Notes: generated by a model not told the origin, from the letters alone. A stretch of DNA of 64,000 bases from Actinoplanes sp. KI2 (GCF_025630775.1 NZ_JAOSZE010000033.1:62001-126000); one strand, 5' to 3'. Positions 9,594 to 18,466 are shown, numbered from the stretch's first letter. Translations and numbers: made by a program.

Positions 9594-11432
9594 ATGTCGT
9601 ACCCAACCATGCCGCCTCCGGCGATAACGCCGACCGCCGCACCGGCCGCGCCCGCCGGTCGCCCGCCGGTCGTGTCGGTCGCAGCCGTCCTGCTCTGGGT
9701 GATGGCCGTGGTCGGGCTGATCTACGGAATCGCGACGATCGCCGTGGTGCCGGGCACGATCGACCGCTTCCGGGCCGCCATCGACGGGACGACGAGCTCG
9801 TCCAACGGCGGCACCGACCCGGAGACCTACGTCGCCGTCGTCTGGCTGGGCGCGGCGGTCGGGCTGGCGCTCGGGGTACTCCTGTTCGCGCTCTACGTGA
9901 TGCTCGGCATCGCCCTGCGCAGGGGCAGCAACGCCGCGCGAATCACCACCCTGGTCTGCTGCGGCCTGGGCGCGGTCGCCGGCGCGGGTGCCCTGATCAC
10001 GGTGGCCGTGCTGCGAAGCGGCGACGCCTCGCCCCACTCGGTCGGCGAGCAACTGTCCCAGGCCTACCCGAGCGGCTGGCTCGGCCTGAACGTCACGCTC
10101 GCCGCGGCACAGATCGTCGCGTACGCGCTGGTGGCGGTCCTTATTCTGGCCGCGCCCAAGGTCTTCTTCCGACGCCCGGTGTCCCTGGGCGCGCCGTCGA
10201 CCGCCCTCCCGCGATACGGCAGCGCCAACGCGTCGGCCCCGGGATACGGCGCGGCGCCCGGCTATCCCGCGGTCTCCGGCTATCCACAGCCCGCGCCGGC
10301 TCCCGGCTATGGTCCGACTCCCGTCTTCGGTGGCCCCGCCCCGGTTCCCGCCCCGCCGACCGTGGCTGGTTACGGCCCGGCGTCGGCACCGCCTGCCGTG
10401 GGTGGCTACGGCCCGGCCTCGGCTCCGCCTGCCGTCTCGGTGCCGCCCGCCCCCGGGGGAGAGCCTTACTCGCAGGCTTCGGGAGCCGCGCCCTACCCGC
10501 CCGCTCCTGGCTCCGGGCCCTATCCGCCGGCTCCTGGCTCCGGGCCCTATCCGCCGGCTCCTGGCTCCGGGCCCTATCCGCCGCAGGCTCCCGGCTATGG
10601 TCCGCCGCCGGTTGCCGGGCCGTGGGCGTCGCCGGCCGCGTATGGCTACTCCGGGCCGCCCGTCCCGCCGGCGCCAGCAGGTTACGGCCCGCCCGCCTAC
10701 GGCCCCGGCTACCCGGTAGCTCCGTCCGGACCGGAAACGGGCTCGGATTGGACGCGACCGCCCGCGACCAATCCGGAGCGGCCCGCCGATCGGGCAGCGA
10801 CCAATCCGGAGCAGCCCGCCGATCCGGTGGCGACCAATTTGGAACAGCCCGCCGCTGCGGCGGCGACCAATCTGGAGCAGGCGACCGTCCTGGTGGCGAC
10901 AAGCGGCGGAATCAGCGCGGCCGTGGAAGAACCAGCGGGGGCTGAGGGTAGCTCGGTGGAGAGTGCGAGCCCTCCGGCGGCTGCTGCTGGTGCGGCACCA
11001 TCAGCCGACGGCACGGTGAATCGCGAGAGCGGCCCCACGACAGGGGAGAGCGGCTCGGCGGCCTCGGAAGGCGGTTTGGCGGCCGGGAAGAGTGAAGCGG
11101 CCGGGAAGAGTGAATCGGCCGGGAAGGGTGAAGCGGCCGGGGAGAGTGAATCGGCGCCGGAAGACAGCTTGGCGGCGGTGGAGAGCGGCTCGGCGGCACC
11201 GGAAGACAGCTTGGTGGCGAGGGAGAGCGACTCGAGCTCGACTCAGGACAATGCGCAGGCGCCGGAGCCGGCCGAGGATTCGCCGTTTGCACGGCCCGCC
11301 GGGTTGGGCGCCGACCGGTCGTTCGCTCGGACGGGCGACACCGGGGCGGGCGAACCCCCGAACCAGACCGACGAGCCGGCCCGCCCGGCAGCGGCCGCGG
11401 ACGAAGATTTTTGGGCCCGGCCGGCGGAGTAA
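9594..11432 (+). CDS. Four-helix membrane protein with Pro/Gly and acidic repeat tail
   Basis: Paralogue-like neighbour of the gene at 8176-9465; function unknown. ATG at 9594 is preceded by GGGGAG with 6-nt spacing; 612 residues. Residues about 25-195 carry four membrane helices with short loops (a Ser/Thr/Gly-rich extracytoplasmic loop near 65 and another near 150). Residues about 200-390 are Pro/Gly/Tyr-rich, including three PGSGPYPPA units. Then come four ATNPEQPAD-like units (about 390-440) and an acidic Ser/Glu/Ala tail with four six-residue AGKSEA-type units and PEDSLAA pairs. The last residues (DEDFWARPAE) are more ordered-looking. The open frame continues upstream into the previous gene, but that extension is a shadow. 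Confidence 0.8.
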   Translation: MSYPTMPPPAITPTAAPAAPAGRPPVVSVAAVLLWVMAVVGLIYGIATIAVVPGTIDRFRAAIDGTTSSSNGGTDPETYVAVVWLGAAVGLALGVLLFALYVMLGIALRRGSNAARITTLVCCGLGAVAGAGALITVAVLRSGDASPHSVGEQLSQAYPSGWLGLNVTLAAAQIVAYALVAVLILAAPKVFFRRPVSLGAPSTALPRYGSANASAPGYGAAPGYPAVSGYPQPAPAPGYGPTPVFGGPAPVPAPPTVAGYGPASAPPAVGGYGPASAPPAVSVPPAPGGEPYSQASGAAPYPPAPGSGPYPPAPGSGPYPPAPGSGPYPPQAPGYGPPPVAGPWASPAAYGYSGPPVPPAPAGYGPPAYGPGYPVAPSGPETGSDWTRPPATNPERPADRAATNPEQPADPVATNLEQPAAAAATNLEQATVLVATSGGISAAVEEPAGAEGSSVESASPPAAAAGAAPSADGTVNRESGPTTGESGSAASEGGLAAGKSEAAGKSESAGKGEAAGESESAPEDSLAAVESGSAAPEDSLVARESDSSSTQDNAQAPEPAEDSPFARPAGLGADRSFARTGDTGAGEPPNQTDEPARPAAAADEDFWARPAE

Positions 11433-12272
11433 CTGCTCACGGGGCGTCTCGTATCGACCGCCGTGGGTCACCCGAACGGGTAACTTTCGCTGTGGGTGAC
11501 GTCACTCTATCGGCTGTCCGGGCAGGTCTTACCCACCGGTCGGAGGGTGTTTTTCGCTGAATGGGTAAACGTCCGTTCGCGCGATTCACAGCACCCTCTC
11601 AGCGCCACGGTCGGGTGATCTGTCGGCTCGCCGACCTGCGACGGGGCACATAGGAGCTTTGAGCTGCATCGATGCTTCCCGGAACGGGCGAAAGGGACTG
11701 CGGTAATAGTTAGGTTTATTTTCAGATTCACCCAAAGCCGTGTGTCAATAGTCGCCTTCCGCCCCCGCGGGGCGAAAGGTGCGTGTTTCGTTCCAGCCAG
11801 TACGCTCGATGTATGGAAGCACGCCACGACCTGGGTAAATTCATCACTGAATTGCCCGTCGCGGAGCGTGGCGCCGTGCTTTCATCGGGTCGTGATGTTC
11901 TCGTGCCGGGCCGTCCCGGTCGAGAGATCGCGCAGCGTGGCGGGATGACAACGGCGAGGTTGGTGCGGATCTTGCCAAAAACGGATCAGCGACCCGAAAC
12001 GGATCGACGAATTGACAATGTGGGGCACCTCACCCTGGGGGCGGGGATCGAGAGCCCGACACGCAGGGGCAGCGACCAGACGGCGGCTGAGGCGTTGCAG
12101 GAGGCAGAGACCGAAGTCGTGCCGCGGTAAAGGTCGATCGGGAGTTCGGGTTGTCGGCCCTCCTCGATCGACCGACAAGGTGATCGATATCGGCCTTCTG
12201 GCCTGAAAGTCAGCCGGTTCGTTCCTGTGTACATGCAGGAGAATCGATGCAGTTGGTGGAAGGATGGAGATC
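11433..12272. other. Long gene-free region with lower GC
   Basis: About 840 bp without a credible gene, visibly less GC-rich than its surroundings (for example 11700-11760). A frame at 11813-12130 is open for about 105 codons but has many A/T-ending codons and no ribosome site, so I do not call it. An imperfect hairpin lies at about 11750-11779. It may contain regulatory DNA for the ArsR gene downstream or be a decayed gene; I see no clear RNA gene. Confidence 0.5.
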
Positions 12273-12641
12273 GTGGGAACTGCGTTGGCGGAAATGACAA
12301 TGCCTCAGATCTCGCCGCTAGCCGGCGAGCCTATTGAACGTGCCGACGCCGAGCGGCTGGCGGGAGTGCTCAAGGCACTCGCCGATCCGGCCCGGCTGCG
12401 GCTGCTGAGCCTCATCCAGTCCGCGCCGGACGGCGAAGCGTGCGTCTGCGACCTGACGGCCCCACTGGGCCTCTCGCAGCCGACCGTGAGCCATCACCTG
12501 CGGATCCTCACCGAGGCCGGCCTCCTGGAGCGGGAGAAGCGTGGCGTGTGGGCGTACTACCGCCTCGTGCCCTCGGCGATCGCGACCATCGCCGACCTGC
12601 TGACCCCGCCGCGCAAGCGGGCCACCAAGAAGGCCCGCTGA
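12273..12641 (+). CDS. ArsR/SmtB-family metalloregulator
   Basis: Dimeric winged-helix repressor that leaves DNA when it binds a thiophilic metal. The core is classic: LKALADPARLRLLSLI, then ACVCDLTAPLGLSQPTVSHHLRILTEAGLL, with the CVC pair in the alpha-3 helix where ArsR-type sensors bind As(III)/Sb(III). GTG at 12273 (122 aa) has GGAAGGATGGAG upstream at good spacing; the ATG at 12264 overlaps that site and is less likely, and ATGs at 12294 and 12300 are other options. There is no arsenic or metal-transport gene next to it. The following gene is a class II aldolase 105 bp away across a hairpin, so co-transcription is doubtful. Confidence 0.88.
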   Translation: MGTALAEMTMPQISPLAGEPIERADAERLAGVLKALADPARLRLLSLIQSAPDGEACVCDLTAPLGLSQPTVSHHLRILTEAGLLEREKRGVWAYYRLVPSAIATIADLLTPPRKRATKKAR

Positions 12642-12662
12642 CCGCTCGAGAACAGCGGATAC

Positions 12663-12698
12663 GCCTGGCGTCACCGTCATGGGGGCGTGGCGCCAGGC
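12663..12698. terminator. Hairpin between arsR-type gene and aldolase gene
   Basis: A 12-bp stem with one G-U pair (12663-12674 with 12687-12698) and a 12-nt loop. No T tract follows, so it could be a weak terminator or a regulatory structure. Confidence 0.45.
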
Positions 12699-12746
12699 TG
12701 AAGTCCTCCGCCCCTCCAGTCCACCCCCGGACCCGAGGAGTCACGG

Positions 12747-13421
12747 ATGAACTACGTTCCGGGTGATCTGCGCGACCAGCTCGCCCACGTGGGCTACGAC
12801 GTGGTCCAGTCCGGCCTGGTGGTCGGATCGGGCGGCAACCTGTCGGCCCGGATTCCGGACGAGGACGCGATCTGGGTGACCGCGGGCGGCGCCTGGCTCG
12901 ACCGACTCAGCCGGGGCACGTTCGCCCCCGTCCGGATCGTCGACGGCGAACCGGCCACGGTCGGCGCCCTGCCACCGCCGCGCGTCGTGCCCTCCAGTGA
13001 GCTCGCCCTGCACCTGGCGTTGTATCGGGCCCGTCCCGACGTGAACGCCGTCGTCCACCTGCACCCGCAGACGGCCCTGCTGCTCGACGCTCTCGGCGAG
13101 CACATCCGGATCGTCACCACCGATCACGCCTTTTTCCTGCGGCGGGTCTCCACGGTGCCGTTCCGGCTGCCGGGCGGCCCCGAGATCGCGGCGCTGACCG
13201 CGGCGATGGCCGCCGACGGCACGGACTGCCTGGTGCTCAGCCACCATGGCTGCGTGGTGATGGGCGATTCGGTGGAGCTGGCCCACAAACGGGCCCGCAA
13301 CCTGGAAGAGGCGGCCCAGCTGACGTACCGCGCGCTCACCGCGGGCCGGCTGGAGAACCTGCGCGACTGCCCCGAGGAATTTCTCGACCGGTTGTCCGGT
13401 TCGGCCGCGGTCTCCGTCTGA
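12747..13421 (+). CDS. Class II aldolase/adducin family protein
   Basis: Zn-dependent aldolase fold of the fuculose-phosphate aldolase / methylthioribulose-phosphate dehydratase group; the substrate cannot be decided. Seen in the 224-residue protein: the GGNLSAR motif near residue 30 (phosphate-binding loop), the metal-binding HLHPQ pair near 108-112, a second histidine site SHHGCVVMG (about 166-174), and C-terminal RARNLEEAAQLTYRAL. ATG at 12747 follows GAGGAG with 6-nt spacing. It converges on the DedA gene, with a perfect hairpin between them. No kinase, isomerase or transporter of a sugar pathway lies nearby. Confidence 0.87.
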   Translation: MNYVPGDLRDQLAHVGYDVVQSGLVVGSGGNLSARIPDEDAIWVTAGGAWLDRLSRGTFAPVRIVDGEPATVGALPPPRVVPSSELALHLALYRARPDVNAVVHLHPQTALLLDALGEHIRIVTTDHAFFLRRVSTVPFRLPGGPEIAALTAAMAADGTDCLVLSHHGCVVMGDSVELAHKRARNLEEAAQLTYRALTAGRLENLRDCPEEFLDRLSGSAAVSV

Positions 13422-13434
13422 CGTCCAGACGCAA

Positions 13435-13464
13435 CACGCCGGCGGGTCAGTCCCCGCCGGCGTG
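13435..13464. terminator. Bidirectional hairpin between convergent genes
   Basis: A perfect 12-bp stem (13435-13446 with 13453-13464), 6-nt loop, placed between the stops of the aldolase gene (+) and the DedA gene (-). Confidence 0.75.
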
Positions 13465-13487
13465 AAATGTTCGCGTACCGGGAGCGG

Positions 13488-14306
13488 TCAGTGCCGGCGG
13501 TGCGACCTCGGCGTACGCGGCTGCTCGTCCTCGTCGTCGTCGTGGATCGCCTCGGCGATGCCCGCGATGCTCGCCGCGGCCACCACGCCGATCGCCGCAG
13601 ACGGTTCCGGCTCGCCGGAGTTGGCCGCGTTCTTCTTGTGCTTCCGCTCGCGGATGATCTCGATCAGGATCGGCAGCACCGAGATCAGCACGATCAGCGC
13701 GACCACCGGCAGGATGTAGTGGTCGATCTTGTCGCCGATGGTGTCGTAGATCTGCTGCGCGAGCACGTGCCCGATGATCAGGATGCCGTCGACCCACAGG
13801 ATGGCGCCGACCACGTTCCACACGAAGAACTTGCGGGCGGGCATGCCCAGGGTGCCGGCCACCGGGTTGAGGAACGTGCGCACGATCGGGATGAAGCGGG
13901 CGAGCACCACGGCCTTGGCCGGGCCGAACTTCTCGAAGTAGTACTCCGCCTTCTCGACGTACTCCTTCTTGAAGAGCTTGGAATCGGGCTTGTCGAACAT
14001 CCGGCGGCCGTAGCGGGCGCCCAGCCAGTGGCCCAGCTGGGCGCCGACGATCGCGGCGATCGGCGCGAGGATGAGGAGGCCGACGAACGAGACCCGGGTG
14101 TTCGCCCCGAAGATCGAGTCGGCCACCGGCGAGGACGCCACCCCGGCCAGGAACAGCAACGAGTCGCCGGGGAAGAAGAAGCCGGCCAGCAGGCCGGTCT
14201 CGGCGAACATGATCGCCACCACGCCGATGAGCCCAAAGGTGTGAATCAGGTCACTCGGGTCCAATGGGTTGAGGGCGAGCTGCTCGCTGAGCGCACGGAT
14301 GTCCAC
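13488..14306 (-). CDS. DedA family membrane protein
   Basis: DedA/VTT proteins are envelope-homeostasis membrane proteins linked to lipid-carrier (undecaprenyl-phosphate or phospholipid) flipping. Family signatures are clear: FAETGLLAGFFFPGDSLLFLAG, the GHWLGARYGRR segment, and RFIPIVRTFLNPVAG followed by FFVWNVVGAILWV. The C-terminus adds a basic stretch (RERKHKKN), a small hydrophobic piece and an Asp/Glu cluster (HDDDEDEQ). The open frame reaches 14492, but the first 60 residues are a shadow of the upstream gene; I place the start at GTG 14306 (272 aa), which lacks a clear ribosome site. It lies 61 bp downstream of pnkp on the same strand and might be read through from that operon. Confidence 0.85.
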   Translation of the reverse strand: MDIRALSEQLALNPLDPSDLIHTFGLIGVVAIMFAETGLLAGFFFPGDSLLFLAGVASSPVADSIFGANTRVSFVGLLILAPIAAIVGAQLGHWLGARYGRRMFDKPDSKLFKKEYVEKAEYYFEKFGPAKAVVLARFIPIVRTFLNPVAGTLGMPARKFFVWNVVGAILWVDGILIIGHVLAQQIYDTIGDKIDHYILPVVALIVLISVLPILIEIIRERKHKKNAANSGEPEPSAAIGVVAAASIAGIAEAIHDDDEDEQPRTPRSHRRH

Positions 14307-14367
14307 GAGGAGCCAGGGTACCGGCAGGTGGGTAGCCCCAGCCTGTACAAGTCCTGTGGAAAACCTT

Positions 14368-16863
14368 TCACAACCGCGGGTCGACCGGCTCCGACTCGGT
14401 CGCGAGGATCGCGAACACCAGCTCGTGCACGCGCCACAGCGGCGCGCCCTCGGCCAACCGGTCGAGCGCGGCGAGCCCCAGCCCGTGCTCACGCAACGCC
14501 AGGTTGCGCTTGCGGCCCAGGTTGCGCTGCCGCAGGCCGGCCAGCTGGTCCGGCCGGGTGTACTCCGGACCGTAGATGATCCGCAGATACTCCCGGCCGC
14601 GGCACTTGACCCCGGGCTGCACGAGCCGGCCCCGGCCGTCGGTGACGGCCAGACCCTCGTACGGCTTGACGACCATGCCCTCGCCGCCCGCGGCGGTCAG
14701 CGCGAGCCACCAGTCGGTCGCGGCCGCCTCGGCCGCCGGGTCGCCGAGCTCGACGATCAACCGCCGGGTCGGCGTGAACAGCTCCGGATCGGCCGCGACC
14801 AGGCGGTCCGCCTGCGCGAGGTGCCAGCCATGGTCCTTCCCCGCGTACGAGACGCCGGCGCCGGCCAGCACCGCGAACGGCGCGAGCGTGACCCCGGCCA
14901 GGCCGTCGGTCGGCCGTACGTAGGCCCGATAGGCGGCCGAGTAACCGTCGATCTCCGAGGACCGCAGCTCGATCCGGTCGCGGAGCGCGGCCACCTCCAG
15001 CCCGCGGGCCGCGACCTGGTCGAGCACCGCGAGCGCGGCCGGCAGCGCGTGCCGTCCGGCCGCGCCTACCCCGGCGTAGCGCTCGCGGATCAGCCCGCCC
15101 GCCTTCGCCGACCAGGGCAGCAGCTCGGCGTCGAGGAGCAGCCACTCCGTGTCGAGCTCGTCGAACAGCGGGGTGGCGGCCACGCGCACCCGAGCCAGCA
15201 GCGGCTCGTCCAGCGAGGGGCCGAAGAACGGCCGCCCGGTACGCGTCCAGATCGCATCTCCCCGACCCGTACGCGAAACTCGGAGAACGGCTCGCGAGCC
15301 CATGTGCTTCTCCTCGCACACCACCTTCGCCACCCCGGCGGCGCGCAGGTCGGCCAGGGCGGTGGACGGGTGCTCGAGGTAGCCGTCGACCGTGGCGGTG
15401 GAGCACGGCGCCATGGTCGGGGGCAGCCAGACCAACGTCGCCGGGTCCAGCGCGAATCGGCTCATCACCTCCAGTGCGGCGGCCGCGTTCTCGGCGGGGA
15501 CGGTGACCCGTCCGTACTCGTAGTCGATGTGCCGACGACCCGTCACGTCCGCGATATCCAGGCCATCATCCGGCCTGTCCGAAACATCAGAGAGAAGCGG
15601 TCGTACGGGCGCGTAGTACTCGCGAGCGGCCGGGACGGTGACGATCTCGCGGGAGGGCCAGCGCAGCGCGGTCAGCTCGCCGCCGAAGACGCAGCCGGTG
15701 TCCAGGCAGATCGTGTTGTTCAGCCACTCCGGCTTGGTGGTCGGCGTGTGGCCGTAGACGACCGCCGCCGACCCCCGATAGTCGCGCGCCCACGGGTAGC
15801 GGACCGGCAGCCCGTACTCGTCGGTCTCGCCGGTCGTCTCGCCGTAGAGCGCGAAGCTGCGCACCCGCCCGGACGCCCGCCCCTGGTAGGCCTCCTTGAG
15901 CCCGGCGTGCGCGACCACGAGCTTGCCGCCGTCGAGCACGTAGTGGCTGACCAGGCCCTCGATGAAGGACTTGGCCTCGACGGCGAACGACTCCGGCTCG
16001 CGGGCCAGCTGCTCGAGCGTCTCCGGCAGCCCGTGGGTGAGCTGCACGTTGCGCCCGTTCAGCTTGCGGGCCAGCTTCTGCTCGTGGTTGCCCGGCACGC
16101 AGAGCGCCGTGCCGGCCGCGACCATGCCCATGGCCAGGCGCAGCACGCCCGGCGAGTCGGGCCCGCGGTCGACCAGGTCACCCACGAAGATCAAGGTCCG
16201 ACCTTCGGGGTGTACGGCGTTGACAGCGCGCCCGGCGTCGTCGCGTACCACCTCGTACCCGAGCTTGCCGAGCAGCGCCAGCAGCTCGGTCAGACAGCCG
16301 TGTACGTCGCCGACGATGTCGAACGGGCCGGTCAGCTCGCGCTTGTCGTTGAACAGCTTCTCGTAGCGGATCTCGGCGGTCGCGATCTCCTCCGGGCCAC
16401 GCAGCACGTGCACCTTGCGGAAGCCCTCGCGGGTCAGCGAGCCGAGCGAACGCCGCAGGTCGCGGTGCATGCGGGTGAGCACCTGGCGGCCGAAGGTGCG
16501 GTCCGGCCGGTCCTGGGTGCGCTCCCAGGCCAGCGCCTCGGGCACGTCGAGGACGATCGCGACCGGCAGCACGTCGTGCTCCTTGGCGACCTTGACCAGC
16601 CCGGCCCGGGCGTGCGGCTGCAGGTTGGTGGCGTCCACGACGGTGAGCCGCCCGGCGGCCAGGCGCTTGCCGGCCACGTAGTGCAGCACGTCGAAGGCAT
16701 CGGCCGAGGCACTCTGATCGTTCTCGTCGTCCGCGACCAGCCCGCGGAAGTAGTCCGAGGACAGCACCTGGGTGGGCTTGAAGTGCGTCCGTGCGAAGGT
16801 CGACTTGCCGGATCCGGAGATGCCGACCAGCGCGACGAGCGCGAGCTCCGGCACGTCGATCAT
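14368..16863 (-). CDS. pnkp: Pnkp: polynucleotide kinase-phosphatase-adenylyltransferase (RNA repair)
   Basis: Three-domain RNA end-healing and sealing enzyme, 831 residues. Kinase domain: P-loop GISGSGKST at 14-22, phosphorylating 5'-OH ends. Phosphatase domain of the calcineurin type: GDVHGC (185-190), GDLVDRG (228-234), GNHE (258-261), removing 2',3'-cyclic or 3' phosphates. C-terminal ligase-type adenylyltransferase: the nucleotide-binding Lys of motif KHMG at 519-522, ELGDP and GMVVKPYE later on. In the characterised clostridial system, Pnkp needs Hen1 to seal RNA, and the Hen1 methyl mark blocks re-cleavage. ATG at 16863 follows GAGGAGGTG and overlaps the hen1 stop (ATGA). The frame is open upstream to 17013 inside hen1; that part is a shadow. 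Confidence 0.95.
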   Translation of the reverse strand: MIDVPELALVALVGISGSGKSTFARTHFKPTQVLSSDYFRGLVADDENDQSASADAFDVLHYVAGKRLAAGRLTVVDATNLQPHARAGLVKVAKEHDVLPVAIVLDVPEALAWERTQDRPDRTFGRQVLTRMHRDLRRSLGSLTREGFRKVHVLRGPEEIATAEIRYEKLFNDKRELTGPFDIVGDVHGCLTELLALLGKLGYEVVRDDAGRAVNAVHPEGRTLIFVGDLVDRGPDSPGVLRLAMGMVAAGTALCVPGNHEQKLARKLNGRNVQLTHGLPETLEQLAREPESFAVEAKSFIEGLVSHYVLDGGKLVVAHAGLKEAYQGRASGRVRSFALYGETTGETDEYGLPVRYPWARDYRGSAAVVYGHTPTTKPEWLNNTICLDTGCVFGGELTALRWPSREIVTVPAAREYYAPVRPLLSDVSDRPDDGLDIADVTGRRHIDYEYGRVTVPAENAAAALEVMSRFALDPATLVWLPPTMAPCSTATVDGYLEHPSTALADLRAAGVAKVVCEEKHMGSRAVLRVSRTGRGDAIWTRTGRPFFGPSLDEPLLARVRVAATPLFDELDTEWLLLDAELLPWSAKAGGLIRERYAGVGAAGRHALPAALAVLDQVAARGLEVAALRDRIELRSSEIDGYSAAYRAYVRPTDGLAGVTLAPFAVLAGAGVSYAGKDHGWHLAQADRLVAADPELFTPTRRLIVELGDPAAEAAATDWWLALTAAGGEGMVVKPYEGLAVTDGRGRLVQPGVKCRGREYLRIIYGPEYTRPDQLAGLRQRNLGRKRNLALREHGLGLAALDRLAEGAPLWRVHELVFAILATESEPVDPRL

Positions 16864-18227
16864 GCCGTCACCTCCTCTTTCCTCGTGAAGATCGCCAGCT
16901 GGGTGGGCGCGCCGGTCTCCGCGTGCTCCTCGCCGACCGGGCGGAAGTCGACCGCGTAGCCATGGCGCTCGGCCGTGGCGGAAGCCCAGCGCTGGAACTC
17001 GGCGCGGGTCCACTCGAAGCGGTGGTCGGAGTGGCGCATCCCGGTCAGCCCCTCGTAGTGGATGTTGTATTCGGCGTTCGGCGTGGTCACCACGACCGCG
17101 CGCGGCCGCGCGTGGCCGAAGACGCTCGCCTCCAGGGCCGGCAGCCGCGGCGGGTCGACATGCTCGATCACCTCCATGAGCACGGCCGCGTCGTAGCCGC
17201 GCAGCCGGTCATCGCGGTAGGTGAGCGCCGACTGCCAGATCTTGACGCGGTCCCGCTGCCGGTCGGGCAAGCGGTCCAGCCGTAGCCGACGGGCGGCCAT
17301 CTCGAGCGCCTTCGCCGAGACGTCGCAGCCGACGATCTCGGTGAACCGGCGGTCCTTGACCAGGGCGGTGAGCAGCGCGCCGCCGCCGCAGCCGAGGTCG
17401 AGCACCCGGGCCGCCTCGACGTCGTGCAGAGCGGCCAGCACCGCGTCGCGACGCTGCTCGGCGAGCGGCGCCTTGCGCGCGACCGGCAGCTCGGACTCCT
17501 CGTCGCGGACCGGCTCCTCGTCGATCTCCAGGCGCTCGAGGGCCGAATCGGCGTAGGCACGCTTGTGCGCCAGGTACCGGCGCGCGATCAGCACCTTCTC
17601 GGGATGGCCGGCCAGCCAGCCCTCGCCCGAGCGCAGCAGCTTCTCGATCTCGTCGGGCGCGACCCAGTAGTGCTTGCCGTCGTCCAGGACGGGCAGCAGT
17701 ACGTACAGGTGGTTGAGCGCGTCGGCGAGCCGAACCGTGCCGGTCAGGCGCAGGTCGAGGTAGCGGCTGTCGCCGCCGACCTCCGGCTCGAACGGGATCG
17801 GCTCGGCCGTCACCTGCCAGCCCAGCGGCTCGAACAGGCGGGTGGCCAGCTCGGCCGGGCCGCGTAGCACCGGGACCCCGACCTCCAGCGGGATGGGCCT
17901 GGCGGCCAGCTCGGGGCGGTCCTTCGAGGCGCCACGCAGGGCACTGCGGAAGACCTTGGCGAGCGCGGCGGCGAGCAGGCTGGAGGCCGCGTACGGGCGG
18001 TCGTTGACGTACTGGCCCAGGTCGAACGAGTCACGCTGCGCGCGCAACCGCTGCGGGTCGACGTCGAGCAGCAGCGCCGCCGTGCACCGCTGCTCGGTCG
18101 CCTCCGGGTACATCACGTACGCCGTACCGGTGGGCACGTCGAACGAGTGCACCTTGCCGGGGTGCTTGACCAGGAGATAGCCGAGATCGGTGGCCGGTGC
18201 GTGGGTCGTCGTCAGGGTGAGCAGCAC
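16860..18227 (-). CDS. hen1: Hen1: 3'-terminal RNA ribose 2'-O-methyltransferase with ligase-activating N-terminal domain
   Basis: Partner of Pnkp, 455 residues. The N-terminal half (about 1-240) starts with a typical bacterial Hen1 sequence (MLLTLTTTHAPATDLGYLL) and corresponds to the domain that activates Pnkp ligation. The C-terminal half is an SAM methyltransferase: VLDLGCGGG (about 276-283) and the Mn2+-binding EVIEH (352-356) with a later HSDH that supplies more ligands. It methylates the 2'-OH at the 3' end of the break before sealing. GTG at 18227 has GAGGG just upstream, very close. First gene of a two-gene operon whose stop overlaps the pnkp start by ATGA, implying tight coupling of the two subunits. 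Confidence 0.94.
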   Translation of the reverse strand: MLLTLTTTHAPATDLGYLLVKHPGKVHSFDVPTGTAYVMYPEATEQRCTAALLLDVDPQRLRAQRDSFDLGQYVNDRPYAASSLLAAALAKVFRSALRGASKDRPELAARPIPLEVGVPVLRGPAELATRLFEPLGWQVTAEPIPFEPEVGGDSRYLDLRLTGTVRLADALNHLYVLLPVLDDGKHYWVAPDEIEKLLRSGEGWLAGHPEKVLIARRYLAHKRAYADSALERLEIDEEPVRDEESELPVARKAPLAEQRRDAVLAALHDVEAARVLDLGCGGGALLTALVKDRRFTEIVGCDVSAKALEMAARRLRLDRLPDRQRDRVKIWQSALTYRDDRLRGYDAAVLMEVIEHVDPPRLPALEASVFGHARPRAVVVTTPNAEYNIHYEGLTGMRHSDHRFEWTRAEFQRWASATAERHGYAVDFRPVGEEHAETGAPTQLAIFTRKEEVTA

Positions 18228-18271
18228 CCCTCGATGATCGGCCCACTAAATGCGTTGCGGCGAGCGATTTG

Positions 18272-18466
18272 TCAGCGGTACTCGTCCTCCAGCTCCACGA
18301 CCCGGCTCTGCTCCTGGGCGTCCCACTCCGGGGTTTCGTCATCCAGGGCCGCCGTCGTGTCGGCCGCGGTGTCGGAGTCCGTGTCGTCCTCGAGGCGAGC
18401 GCTCGTGGCCTGCTCGGCGGCATCTGCCTCGGGCGTCTCCAGGTCGATGTTCTCCGGATATGTCAT
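18272..18466 (-). CDS. Small acidic protein with two PExDAxEQ repeats
   Basis: 64 residues, strongly acidic, no cysteines or membrane segment. Two matching units are visible: TPEADAAEQ (11-19) and TPEWDAQEQ (45-53), separated by an Asp/Ala/Thr linker. I do not know its function; short proteins with PEADAxEQ-like units occur in other actinobacteria (recollection, not checked). ATG at 18466 has GGGGAG 7 nt upstream, a strong ribosome site. It lies 44 bp upstream of hen1 on the same strand, so it could be the first gene of the RNA-repair operon, or simply a neighbour. A longer open frame to 19516 is antisense to fbaA. Confidence 0.75.
   Translation of the reverse strand: MTYPENIDLETPEADAAEQATSARLEDDTDSDTAADTTAALDDETPEWDAQEQSRVVELEDEYR

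Noticed and set aside
7876..9642. 588-codon minus-strand frame with RRLxGR repeats
   Set aside because: Reverse complement of the PGYPAQ repeat region of the real gene at 8176-9465.
11813..12130. Possible 105-residue gene in the low-GC gap
   Set aside because: About a third of codons end in A or T, no ribosome site, no family; kept only as a note in the gap entry.
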